Both the position numbers and the translations under genes were made by a program. This document shows positions 42,257 to 50,918 of a stretch of DNA of 64,000 bases, one piece after another; within the stretch, counting starts at the first letter, position 1, and every line of letters begins with the position of its first letter. The notes beneath the pieces were generated by a model that worked only from the letters and a program-made list of their open reading frames with translations, did no database searches and was not told the origin of the DNA. Source of the DNA: Sporosarcina sp. Te-1 (GTDB taxonomy: Bacteria; Bacillota; Bacilli; Bacillales_A; Planococcaceae); NCBI RefSeq assembly GCF_017498505.1, contig NZ_CP071798.1:4079501-4143500 (forward strand). The letters run 5' to 3'.

Positions 42257-42596
42257 TATGCTCATCTTATCTCTATCATACGTTGAAGAGGGAGTGGGAA
42301 GTAGGCGAATGACGCAGGGAGAGGAAAGGGGTTCAACGTACTTTTGATCACCTGCGAATAAACCTAATCCACCCCGTCCTGCCGCACATAAAGCGGCTGC
42401 CCCCGCCTAACCTATCTCTCCCCGCGGGATAAAGTGTCCCACCTAGGTAGGAACCACGCATCTCCTATCAAAAAAAGCTCACCATCCCACACAGTACGCC
42501 AGCTCGTCCGCACAAAAGCCCAGGCTATTACAGAGATAGCAGGCGGAATTTCCACTTTTGCGGTATAATCAACAGAGAGTGAGAGGGGGATGAGCG
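42257..42596. other. Gap upstream of the Bce-type operon
   Basis: No gene seen in 340 bp. A TATAAT at 42564-42569 is a plausible -10 for the operon, 28 bp before the ATG, but no good -35 is visible. No clear BceR-type binding site was found. Confidence 0.5.
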
Positions 42597-43301
42597 ATGG
42601 AAAATCACCGTATTTTCATCGTGGAAGATGATAAAAAAATTGCGGGGCTGCTCGCTGAGACACTCCGGAAATATCAATATGACGTAGCAATCGTCGAGGA
42701 TTTTGATAACATTGTTGAGGAGTGCGGAACGTTTGAACCGCATCTCATTTTATTGGATATTAATTTGCCATCGTATGATGGATATTACTGGTGCCGCCAA
42801 TTACGACAGCACACAACATGCCCGATCATTTTCATTTCGGCAAGGTCCGGGGATATGGACCAAGTATTTGCGCTGGAGAATGGCGGCGATGATTTTATTA
42901 CGAAACCATTCCATTACGAGATTGTATTGGCCAAGATCAGGAGCCATCTGCGCAGGTCGTTTGGGGAATATGCGCCAAATCAATCGGAACGCACTGTGAA
43001 ACAGGGTCTGCTCACATTGTTCGTGGAACGGATGGAATTGCATTTGCGCGATTTGGTCATTCCTTTGCAGAAGAAGGAATGTGTCATACTCGAATTGCTG
43101 CTGGATGCGTCGCCGAAAGTCGTGTCACGTGAAACATTGCTGGAGGAGTTGTGGGATGACCAGTCTTTCGTTGACGAGAACACGCTGAATGTCAACATGA
43201 CCCGGGTGCGAAAAAAGCTGGGGGACTATGGCGTGAAATCCACAGTTGAAACGGTGCGCGGCTCGGGGTATCGGCTGCTGATTGCACCGGAGGAAGCATG
43301 A
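42597..43301 (+). CDS. Response regulator of Bce-type peptide-sensing system
   Basis: The 234-residue OmpR/PhoB-type regulator has a receiver domain (FIVEDDKKIAG, phospho-acceptor Asp in LILLDINLPSYDGYYWCRQLR, Lys in DFITKPF) and a winged-helix DNA-binding domain ending VRGSGYRLL. YDGYYWCRQLR and the genetic setting mark it as BceR-like. It should activate its own operon or transporter when cell-wall-targeting peptides are sensed. Stop and kinase start overlap (ATGA). Confidence 0.92.
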   Translation: MENHRIFIVEDDKKIAGLLAETLRKYQYDVAIVEDFDNIVEECGTFEPHLILLDINLPSYDGYYWCRQLRQHTTCPIIFISARSGDMDQVFALENGGDDFITKPFHYEIVLAKIRSHLRRSFGEYAPNQSERTVKQGLLTLFVERMELHLRDLVIPLQKKECVILELLLDASPKVVSRETLLEELWDDQSFVDENTLNVNMTRVRKKLGDYGVKSTVETVRGSGYRLLIAPEEA

Positions 43302-44350
43302 GACAATTATCGTTATTTCTTCGGGAGCATATGCCGCTTCTCGTATTTCAGCTGCTGCTCGTGCTGTTCATTTTGCTGCTCTATTACTTGGATGGGTTTC
43401 GTGGACTCAATACAGCTATATACTCAATCATTATGAGTTTTTTGCTCACGGCTGGGTATTTAGGCGGCAAGTATGTGATGCGGCGGTCTTTTTATGCATC
43501 CATCACCCGGAAACCGGAAAAGATGGAGGACGCCCTGATGCGCTATGTGGCATCCCCTGAGCAACGGCAGACCATCCGGTATATGCGCAATTTATACAGC
43601 CTGTATCAGAATGAGGTCCAATCTTTGTACGCCTCCCAGCATCGCCAAATTCACTTTATGAATCAATGGGTCCATCAAATGAAAACACCGATTTCGGTTA
43701 TCGGGCTCTTGCTTCAGGAAGAGGGAGTATTGGATAAACGAAGCGTGACGGAGGAAATCGATAAGATCCGCCTCGGGTTGGACGCTGTGTTAATGAATGC
43801 CCGGCTGGAGACGTTCGAAGAAGATATGCGGATTGAACAGGTAGAGTTAAAATCGCTTGTTCAAAAGGTTGTCAATGAACATAAGCGGCTCTTCATCACC
43901 AACGGCGTGTTTCCGGTTATTCGCATTGATGAAAGGTTCACGATCGCAACGGACTCGAAGTGGATGCATACAATTATTTCCCAATTCATTACGAATGCCG
44001 TCAAATATACGTTTGAGGAAGGGAAGAAAATTCATTTTGATGCAGAAGCTGGCGAAGCCGGCATTCAATTGAGTATCCGGGATGAAGGGATCGGCATTCC
44101 CGCATCCGATTTAAAACGGGTGACGAAAGCCTTCTTTACTGGTGAAAATGGCAGATTAACAGGTGAGTCGACCGGAATGGGGCTCTACATTGCATCGGAA
44201 GTGTGCGGGAAATTGGGCCATCCGCTGACAATCGAATCGGAACCTGGAGTGGGGACGACGGTCAGCATCCTGTTTAAAAATGGAGAGGCAGGTGACGTGG
44301 ATGACGGGACAGAGGATCGTGGAACTGACGGAAGTGACGAAAATCTATGA
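43298..44350 (+). CDS. Intramembrane-sensing histidine kinase, BceS-like
   Basis: The 350-residue kinase has two N-terminal helices (about 13-33 and 38-58) with almost no extracellular loop, the mark of intramembrane-sensing kinases that get their signal from the partner ABC transporter. The phospho-acceptor His lies in FMNQWVHQMKTPISVI, and the ATPase domain has QFITNAVKYT, DEGIGIPASDL and GMGLYIASEV. The C-terminal acidic tail overlaps the next gene by about 50 bp. Same operon as the regulator and transporter. Confidence 0.92.
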   Translation: MRQLSLFLREHMPLLVFQLLLVLFILLLYYLDGFRGLNTAIYSIIMSFLLTAGYLGGKYVMRRSFYASITRKPEKMEDALMRYVASPEQRQTIRYMRNLYSLYQNEVQSLYASQHRQIHFMNQWVHQMKTPISVIGLLLQEEGVLDKRSVTEEIDKIRLGLDAVLMNARLETFEEDMRIEQVELKSLVQKVVNEHKRLFITNGVFPVIRIDERFTIATDSKWMHTIISQFITNAVKYTFEEGKKIHFDAEAGEAGIQLSIRDEGIGIPASDLKRVTKAFFTGENGRLTGESTGMGLYIASEVCGKLGHPLTIESEPGVGTTVSILFKNGEAGDVDDGTEDRGTDGSDENL

Positions 44351-45074
44351 AAGCAAAGTGATGCATCGGGCATTGAATCGGCTTGATTTCGAAGCGGAGG
44401 AAGGAGAGTTCGTTGCGATCATGGGCCCTTCCGGCAGCGGCAAGACGACGCTGCTCAATCTCATATCGACGATTGATCTGCCGACATACGGCAAGCTAGT
44501 CGTCAATGGCATCGAACCGGAAGCGCTCAGTCCAAATGAGCTCGCCTTGTTCCGGCGGCATAATTTCGGATTCGTTTTTCAAGACATCAATTTGCTTCAC
44601 ATGTTAACAGTTGAGGAAAATATCGTCCTGCCGCTCACCTTGGACGGGTTGCCCTTACATGAAATGGAACGGCGGGTCCGTAAAATTTCCGCCCAACTGA
44701 ATTTAGGAGAGATTCTCAATCGGAGACCGGACGAGCTGTCGGGTGGACAAGCCCAGCGGACGGCGATCGGCCGGGCCCTCATCCATCAACCGAAAATGAT
44801 TCTGGCTGATGAACCGACAGGAAATCTTGATTCGAAATCGGCAAAAGACGTGCTGGAACTGCTTAGCCACGTGAATGAAACAGAACGGACAACAATTATT
44901 ATGGTGACACATGATCCAATTGCGGCCAGCTATTGCGACAGGGTCCTGTTTATTAAAGATGGGGAGTTTTTTAATGAAATTTACAAAGACGAGCGGCGTC
45001 AAACGTTTTTTCAACGCATCTTGAATGTGTTGTCGCTTCTCGGAGGGAATGTCCATGATCTGCGGACACTGTAA
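44301..45074 (+). CDS. Bce-type ABC transporter ATPase
   Basis: The 257-residue ATPase has Walker A GPSGSGKTT, Q-loop, signature LSGGQAQRTAIGRAL, Walker B MILADEPTGNLDS and switch His in VTHDP. It belongs to the LolD/MacB/BceA group and pairs with the 10-helix permease that follows, to remove or free lipid II-cycle antibiotics such as bacitracin. ATG at 44301 lies 8 nt after AGGTGA within the kinase gene's end; the frame upstream is only the overlap. Confidence 0.92.
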   Translation: MTGQRIVELTEVTKIYESKVMHRALNRLDFEAEEGEFVAIMGPSGSGKTTLLNLISTIDLPTYGKLVVNGIEPEALSPNELALFRRHNFGFVFQDINLLHMLTVEENIVLPLTLDGLPLHEMERRVRKISAQLNLGEILNRRPDELSGGQAQRTAIGRALIHQPKMILADEPTGNLDSKSAKDVLELLSHVNETERTTIIMVTHDPIAASYCDRVLFIKDGEFFNEIYKDERRQTFFQRILNVLSLLGGNVHDLRTL

Positions 45075-45089
45075 TGGGAGGGGGATGGC

Positions 45090-47015
45090 ATGAATTTCCG
45101 CCAATTCGCATATCGCAATGTCATCCGAAACCGACGGATTTATGCCGCTTTTTTCATGGCCAGTGTTTTTTCGGTCATGGTCTTCTTCCTCTATTCAATG
45201 CTATTGTTCCACCCATCTATTGAAAACCGTTTTTTGCAGGAGATTGCCCTTGTCGGCATGGGAGCGGCCGAACTGATTCTGTTTATCTTCACGCTCTTTT
45301 TCCTGTTCTATTCCATGCGGGCGTTCTTGCAGGCGCGATCGAAAGAGTTTGGCATCCTGTTGCATCTTGGAATGGAAAAGAGGCAGTTGCACCGGCTCAT
45401 CTTTATCGAAACCTTGATCATCGGAGTCGGTGCCATTTTGGCAGGAACGTTCTTAGGCTATATGTTCTCCAAGTTCTTCTTCATGGTCGTAAAGGAGATC
45501 GTCCTGTTGCCTGCCTTGCCGCTTTATCTGTCCTGGAAGCCATTCGCGTTGACGGTCGGGGCATTTTTAAGCCTGTTCATCATCATTTCGTTGTCCGCTC
45601 CGGTTTTTATCCGTACGGGAAGGGTAGACGAATTGATCAGGGGAGAAATGGCGGATTTGGGCTCACATGGCTTTTCTACAAAAAAGGCGATTTTCGGGTT
45701 GGCTTTGCTCGGTACTTCCTATTGGATGGCAGCATCGACATCTAACTCGATCGTCATCGGTTTGATTTTTCTCCTGCCGCCGCTTGCCACGATCGGAACG
45801 TATTACTTCTTTACGGATTCGTTGCCGTTCCTTCTGCATCTGTTCAGACGGCGTAAAAGATTCTATTGGCGGCATTTTTGGCTGCTCTCGGTTTCCGAAG
45901 GGGTTGTCAGGCTGAAGGAAAACGCCCGGATGTTCTTCATTGTAACCATCGTCTCGACGCTTGCTTTCATGTCCGTGGGGATTTTAGCTTCGCTGACATC
46001 CTTTGCGTCTCAGTACCGGGAAATGAACCCGCTCGGCCTTGTTTACCACAGTCTGCCGGGGAATCAGATGGAACAGCGACATGTTGCTGAACTCATTGAG
46101 GAGCTGAAGGACAAGAAACTGGATTATACCTTGGTACGGATTCCAATCATCGAGCAAACCTCTTCCTTCACAGAGAATCGGGTATCCATCCTGAAATTAT
46201 CCAATGTCAATTTGCTTGCACAGTCGTTCGGCTATAGCAAGATTGAATTGTCCAAGGGGTACGCGATGTTCTTGCCTCCGTCCGTCTCATCGTATGACTT
46301 TTTGAAAAAGCGGACGGTCGAGACAACGTTGAAGGAAACCGATATTTCCATTGAAATCGAAGGAGCCTACCCGTTCCACTTGTTTCCGTCTAACGCCATC
46401 GGGACAAATGCCATCATTTTGAACGATAGTGATTTTGAGAAAATTATCATGCAGGATATCGACCCGGTTTCGGTTTATTATGCGTTCAATGTTTCTGACT
46501 GGCAAAACACGAAAGATATCGGGCTGCAAATCAATCGATCTATTTCTGAATCATTCATTACGGGAACCATCCATCATCTTCCGTATAAATTCGACAACCC
46601 TGGAGCGAATTATGCCATCATCCGCACGACGTTCTCGTTGCTGTTATTTGTCGGTCTGCTGCTGGCGGGCGTCTTTTTTCTGGCGGCAGGAAGCTTCATC
46701 TATTTCAGGCTGTATACCTCGTTGGAACGAGATCGGAAACAGTTTGACGTATTGCGGCGCATGGGGATAACGGATAAGGAATTCAAACGGATTGTCAACC
46801 GGCAATTGATCCCGCAGTTCTTCTTCCCGTGGGGCGTTGCCTTCGTCCACAGTTCGTTCGCGTTCCTGTCCTTGCAAGTGATCTGGGATGCGTTAGCAGA
46901 AATTTCAATTGTGAAAGAATTGCTGCTCGTGCTTGGGGGCTTTACACTCATGCAAGTCATCTATTTTTACTTGATTCGTTGGCGCTACTTGGCGCATATA
47001 AAAGCATCGGCATAA
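45090..47015 (+). CDS. Bce-type ABC transporter permease
   Basis: This membrane protein of 641 residues has the BceB layout: FtsX-like helices 1-4 in the first 230 residues, further helices to about 310, a large extracellular domain (about 310-530) between helices 7 and 8, and three C-terminal helices. MNFRQFAYRNVIRNRRIYAAFF is typical of the family's N-terminus. It senses and detoxifies peptide antibiotics with the ATPase and signals to the kinase. GGGAGGGG precedes the ATG. Confidence 0.92.
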   Translation: MNFRQFAYRNVIRNRRIYAAFFMASVFSVMVFFLYSMLLFHPSIENRFLQEIALVGMGAAELILFIFTLFFLFYSMRAFLQARSKEFGILLHLGMEKRQLHRLIFIETLIIGVGAILAGTFLGYMFSKFFFMVVKEIVLLPALPLYLSWKPFALTVGAFLSLFIIISLSAPVFIRTGRVDELIRGEMADLGSHGFSTKKAIFGLALLGTSYWMAASTSNSIVIGLIFLLPPLATIGTYYFFTDSLPFLLHLFRRRKRFYWRHFWLLSVSEGVVRLKENARMFFIVTIVSTLAFMSVGILASLTSFASQYREMNPLGLVYHSLPGNQMEQRHVAELIEELKDKKLDYTLVRIPIIEQTSSFTENRVSILKLSNVNLLAQSFGYSKIELSKGYAMFLPPSVSSYDFLKKRTVETTLKETDISIEIEGAYPFHLFPSNAIGTNAIILNDSDFEKIIMQDIDPVSVYYAFNVSDWQNTKDIGLQINRSISESFITGTIHHLPYKFDNPGANYAIIRTTFSLLLFVGLLLAGVFFLAAGSFIYFRLYTSLERDRKQFDVLRRMGITDKEFKRIVNRQLIPQFFFPWGVAFVHSSFAFLSLQVIWDALAEISIVKELLLVLGGFTLMQVIYFYLIRWRYLAHIKASA

Positions 47016-47055
47016 GCGCTGGTGCTTTTTTCTTATAAAGGCAAAAATAAAGACG

Positions 47056-47093
47056 AGAATGCGGCCGTTTGACAGCCCGCATACTCGTTTTTG
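47056..47093. terminator. Terminator between Bce operon and UPF0316 gene
   Basis: GAG-A-ATGCGG pairs with CCGCAT-A-CTC, followed by GTTTTTG. A smaller AGCATC/GGTGCT hairpin with TTTTTT at 47001-47034 overlaps the permease end. Confidence 0.7.
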
Positions 47094-47141
47094 AAAACTG
47101 CCCGCATTCAAAGCATGCGAGGAAAATTAGCAGCCCAAAGG

Positions 47142-47654
47142 TTAACGCAAATGCTTGACGAGAAAGCCGCCGTTGAACGTGGTCGGTTCATAGGAGATGA
47201 TGAACGCCTTTGGTTCAATTTCCAAAATCGTGTTTCGCAGTTTCTGTTCATCCTTTCGTTTGGCCAGCACTTTCATGACGAGTCGTTTGCCATCCCTGCC
47301 ATCTGCGAGCCAAGACGTCACGCCATAATTCTTTTCTCGTAATAGCCGGCAAATCGCCATATCGGTGTCGTTGACAACCACTTCGAAAACCGTATAGCCT
47401 AGCGCCAGCTTCTTCTCGATCTTACTTCCTACGTAGACACCAAGCCCCCAACCGAAACAATAGGCAGCAATGTTAATGGGGTTATCGAGGTTGTCGAGGA
47501 CGAGAGTCAGCCCCATCAAGTAGACAAATACCTCTACCATGGAAACAGCAGATGCGATGATCCGCAGTCCTTTAAAGGTGAAGAGGACACGCAGCGTAAA
47601 TAATGATACATAGACCAGATTAATCGCAATGATGGTTACAATCATGGATATCAT
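47142..47654 (-). CDS. UPF0316 (DUF2179/YebE-like) membrane protein
   Basis: The 170-residue protein has three N-terminal helices (about 5-80) and a C-terminal DUF2179 domain (about 90-170, GYTVFEVVVNDTDMAICRLLREKNYGVT, AFIISYEP). Function of the family is unknown. It is the last gene of the operon that starts with the BCCT transporter, 24 bp after the M24 gene, though UPF0316 genes also occur in unrelated places, so a functional link is uncertain. Confidence 0.88.
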   Translation of the reverse strand: MISMIVTIIAINLVYVSLFTLRVLFTFKGLRIIASAVSMVEVFVYLMGLTLVLDNLDNPINIAAYCFGWGLGVYVGSKIEKKLALGYTVFEVVVNDTDMAICRLLREKNYGVTSWLADGRDGKRLVMKVLAKRKDEQKLRNTILEIEPKAFIISYEPTTFNGGFLVKHLR

Positions 47655-47678
47655 ATGATTCCCCTACTCTGTAAAAGG

Positions 47679-48812
47679 TTAAAACTGCATGCTTTTCAGA
47701 TCACGCGGATAGGCAGTGATTGAAAAGCTCCCGTTCTCCGTGATGATCACTGTGTCGGAATGTCTAAACCCACCTACGCCTGGTATGTAGACACCCGGTT
47801 CGATTGTATAGACCATCCCTTCTTGCAAAATCAATTCATTATCAAATCGCAAATAAGGTTCCTCGTGTTCCGATAGGCCGAGGCCATGTCCGGTTCTGTG
47901 CTGGACATACTCACCATAGCCCGCTTGATCGAATATGCGAAAGGTAGCGATATCCACTTCCTTCGCGGAGATTCCCGGACGGATCATCTCCATGCCTGCC
48001 TGTTGCGCGTCAATCATCAGTTTCAGTAAGTCTTTCTGTTCATCCGTCGCATTTCCAATGAGAAACGTCCTCTCATTTTCCGCACGGTATTGATTAAACC
48101 ATACTTGCCGGCTGTGGACGACAATATCCCCGTCCTTGAATTTGCGTGTGCTGGAATACAAATGCGGCATTTCACTCCTCTGAATGCCTGAACATGTCCA
48201 GTCTGCGTAACCGATCAATTCGTCCGGATAGTCCCGTGAGGCGATTTCTAGGAGAAGCCGATCTCCATACGAATCGAACTCGAGCTCGCTGACGCCTATC
48301 TGTGCATGCCGCAACGATTCACCGATGGCCAGATCAGACAAGGAACCGGCGATCTTCAAAAGCTCGATCTCCTCGCGATCTTTAATCGAACGCATTTGCG
48401 TCAATTTTTTACCGACATCGAAAATATGAAATCCCATCTCCCTCAGCAGTAGAGAGACAGAGGCAGGCAAGATTGCCAATTCAATGCCGATCGTACATGT
48501 GGCAGGGGAGGACTGCAGAATGGTCATCAAGTGTTCTTCGTATGTCAATGGCTTTTCACGAAAGGCGAATTGCTCATAATAAACGTAAGTTCGGTCGACA
48601 ATCGCTTTTGCTGCTGCATGCGCTTCTTCAAGCGCAGGGATAATCAGCTGGATCTCGTTTGCATCAAGTAACGTAACAATCGGCCTGGAATAGGAAATAG
48701 CCCTGAAACCGGTCAAATAAAATTGATTATCCGGGTCCCAGATAAGAGCCACATCAATATGCTGGGCATCCAGATAACTTCTGAATTGATGAATTCTACT
48801 TTTTAACGCCAT
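47679..48812 (-). CDS. Creatinase-like M24 family hydrolase without canonical metal ligands
   Basis: The 377-residue protein has a creatinase N-terminal domain (about 5-140) and a pita-bread M24 domain (about 148-370). Canonical M24 metallopeptidases use Asp, Asp, His, Glu, Glu. Here the first Asp block reads VVHSRQVWFNQYRAENERTF (228-250), with no Asp in either position, His309 (HRTGHGLGLSEHEEP) and Glu338 (YTIEPG) are kept, and the last Glu position reads FRHSDTV. This resembles creatinase and ectoine hydrolase, which work without metal, so it is unlikely to be an Xaa-Pro aminopeptidase. Neighbours are a CocE-type hydrolase and a BCCT transporter, pointing to catabolism of a zwitterionic or quaternary amine compound. 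The substrate is unknown. GGAGGTG precedes the ATG. Confidence 0.82.
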   Translation of the reverse strand: MALKSRIHQFRSYLDAQHIDVALIWDPDNQFYLTGFRAISYSRPIVTLLDANEIQLIIPALEEAHAAAKAIVDRTYVYYEQFAFREKPLTYEEHLMTILQSSPATCTIGIELAILPASVSLLLREMGFHIFDVGKKLTQMRSIKDREEIELLKIAGSLSDLAIGESLRHAQIGVSELEFDSYGDRLLLEIASRDYPDELIGYADWTCSGIQRSEMPHLYSSTRKFKDGDIVVHSRQVWFNQYRAENERTFLIGNATDEQKDLLKLMIDAQQAGMEMIRPGISAKEVDIATFRIFDQAGYGEYVQHRTGHGLGLSEHEEPYLRFDNELILQEGMVYTIEPGVYIPGVGGFRHSDTVIITENGSFSITAYPRDLKSMQF

Positions 48813-48840
48813 ATGACACCTCCACTCAACAGATTGCCAG

Positions 48841-50889
48841 TTAGACTAAGTCCCTCGGAACTTCCGTTTTCCACGTGCGATTGAAAACCTCTTCATCTCC
48901 TTCATAGGCAATCACTTGATTGGTTAGATAAAAGTTCTTTTGATCTGCTGTCATGATACTCAACGTTTCAAGGCTCGTTTGCCAGTCATCCCGGCCAACC
49001 GTCAATGTCCAATCACACTGCACTTTTGCAGAAAGCGAGTCGCCTTCTTCAATCGTGTACACATTGCGATTTGTACTGCCGTATTCAATTCCATTGACAT
49101 GTAATTTCCTGGCGCCTTCGTCTGAAAAGTCATCCAATGTCCAGACGTTTGAAACGACATCATGGGAAATGACACGTGTCCGTTTCGCTTCGCGTAAAAT
49201 GTCCTTTTCCAGCACGGCTGCCGTTTCCGGCTGTTGAAAAGGCTTCAATTCCAGGTCGATCGCCTTCGGTTCACGGACCGGCAACGAAAGGAAAGTGTGC
49301 TCCGATGGATAGATCGTAAGGGTCGCCTCTTCTGGTGACGGCCATGCGTGCGGCCAATACGTTGGTGAGATGGCTAATTGCCAGCGATGCCCTTTTTCCA
49401 GCTTGTGACCGATGGCGTTCATTTCAACGGTAATCGAATAGGTTTTGCCGGGTTCCAGAGCTACCGGGAATTCATGACTGTTTCGATGGGTCAAGTTCAG
49501 TAATCCCCATGTGACCCGAGTGGAGGAACCGTCGGGAGCGACATCATTTAACCGCACAGCCAACAATGCATTCGGTTTGTCGGAGGACAGTTCCGCAGTA
49601 AACGTCGGATGTCCTAAAATCTCGACAGGCGCTTCCGCTGGTTCTGAATTAAAAACGACTGCATAGCTATTTTCGTTTCGCTGATCGCCCGGCAAATCAC
49701 CGGGCTGGCCGAACGGGCAAAAAACGCCAGCATGCAGGCCATGCTGCTGAACACTTTCAACCTGGATCGCATCCGTAGCGACCGCTTGCGTGAGTAAAGC
49801 AGCACCGTTCACGTAATAACGTGTATCGGCAAGCACTGACGGCGGCCATTGTTCCTCCGCAACCCAATGTCCCGGACGGAAGGAATAATCAGTTTGTGGA
49901 GGGACGCTATCTTGAATCCAGGCTCTCACCATCGGCTCGTCCATAATTCCGGTGTCCCCGCCTTTCAGCCAATGATCCCACCAACGGAGACATTCTTGGA
50001 GGAAGCCGATCTGCGGGCCGGGAACAGCCATTTCGGGATACTCATGTGCCCAAGGACCGATCAATCCTTTGCGAGGACCCTTCAAGCCTTCCAATAATCG
50101 TGGGATGGCATTCGTATAGCCATCTGCCCAGCCGCCGACCGCATAGACCGGAATGTCGATATCATCAAAGTTTTCGCAGACGGAACCATGCTTCCAGTAC
50201 GCATCCCGCCGTTGGTGCTTCACCCATTCTTCCGCAAAAGGGGGCGTCTTTTCCAACCGATCCAGCCAGTTGTCACGCCAATCGTCACCGACAACTGCTG
50301 GATCGGCAGGGCGTGCGTTGTAGGCAAGCATGGTGGATGCCCACCAAAGCATATCCGAAGCCAGCATCGCTCCTCCTTTGTAATGGACGTCGTCCGCGTA
50401 GCGATCATCTGTCGAGCAGAGAGTGATGACCGCTTGTAATGCCGGATGCCGCCGAGCTGCCACTTGCAGCCCGTTGAACCCGCCCCAGGATTTGCCGATC
50501 ATGCCGACGCCGCCTGTAAACCAAGGCTGTTCGGAAATCCAATTGAGCACTTCTAATGCATCGTCTTGTTCCTGTTTCAAATATTCATCATATAAGATCC
50601 CTTCCGAATTGCCGGATCCCCGCAAGTCGACACGGATACTCGCGTAGCCGTGTCCGGCAAAGTAAGGATGGCGAAGGGAATCACGGAGGGCCGTGAAGTC
50701 ATCCTTTCGGTACGGAATGTATTCCAGGATTGCCGGGACCGGATGTTGGTCGGCATCCTCCGGCAACCAGATGCTGGCGGAAAGGCGAGTGCCGTCTGAC
50801 ATTGGAATCCAAGTGTTTTTAATCTCTTTCACTTTTTTCGGAAACTCGGTACGGATGACGCGATTTGATTCACGAACGTTAAAAACCAT
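48841..50889 (-). CDS. CocE/NonD family serine hydrolase
   Basis: The 682-residue enzyme has the alpha/beta hydrolase domain, helical cap and C-terminal jelly-roll domain of the X-Pro dipeptidyl-peptidase/CocE class. The nucleophile Ser is in GMIGKSWGGFNG, the Asp likely in GGWADGYTNA and the His in GPWAHEYPE. RIDLRGSGNSEG-type oxyanion segment is present (VDLRGSGNSEG). Members cleave esters (cocaine esterase), beta-lactam side chains or dipeptides. Its place between a BCCT transporter and a creatinase-like hydrolase suggests it cuts an ester or amide of the imported compound. AGGAGG precedes the ATG; 28 bp to the next gene. Confidence 0.88.
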   Translation of the reverse strand: MVFNVRESNRVIRTEFPKKVKEIKNTWIPMSDGTRLSASIWLPEDADQHPVPAILEYIPYRKDDFTALRDSLRHPYFAGHGYASIRVDLRGSGNSEGILYDEYLKQEQDDALEVLNWISEQPWFTGGVGMIGKSWGGFNGLQVAARRHPALQAVITLCSTDDRYADDVHYKGGAMLASDMLWWASTMLAYNARPADPAVVGDDWRDNWLDRLEKTPPFAEEWVKHQRRDAYWKHGSVCENFDDIDIPVYAVGGWADGYTNAIPRLLEGLKGPRKGLIGPWAHEYPEMAVPGPQIGFLQECLRWWDHWLKGGDTGIMDEPMVRAWIQDSVPPQTDYSFRPGHWVAEEQWPPSVLADTRYYVNGAALLTQAVATDAIQVESVQQHGLHAGVFCPFGQPGDLPGDQRNENSYAVVFNSEPAEAPVEILGHPTFTAELSSDKPNALLAVRLNDVAPDGSSTRVTWGLLNLTHRNSHEFPVALEPGKTYSITVEMNAIGHKLEKGHRWQLAISPTYWPHAWPSPEEATLTIYPSEHTFLSLPVREPKAIDLELKPFQQPETAAVLEKDILREAKRTRVISHDVVSNVWTLDDFSDEGARKLHVNGIEYGSTNRNVYTIEEGDSLSAKVQCDWTLTVGRDDWQTSLETLSIMTADQKNFYLTNQVIAYEGDEEVFNRTWKTEVPRDLV

Positions 50890-50918
50890 TCTGAAAACCT
50901 CCTAGGTGTTTTGGTTCC

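Noticed and set aside
47679..48812. Standard Xaa-Pro aminopeptidase
   Set aside because: Both Asp metal ligands and the final Glu are replaced, which is not compatible with the usual two-metal site.
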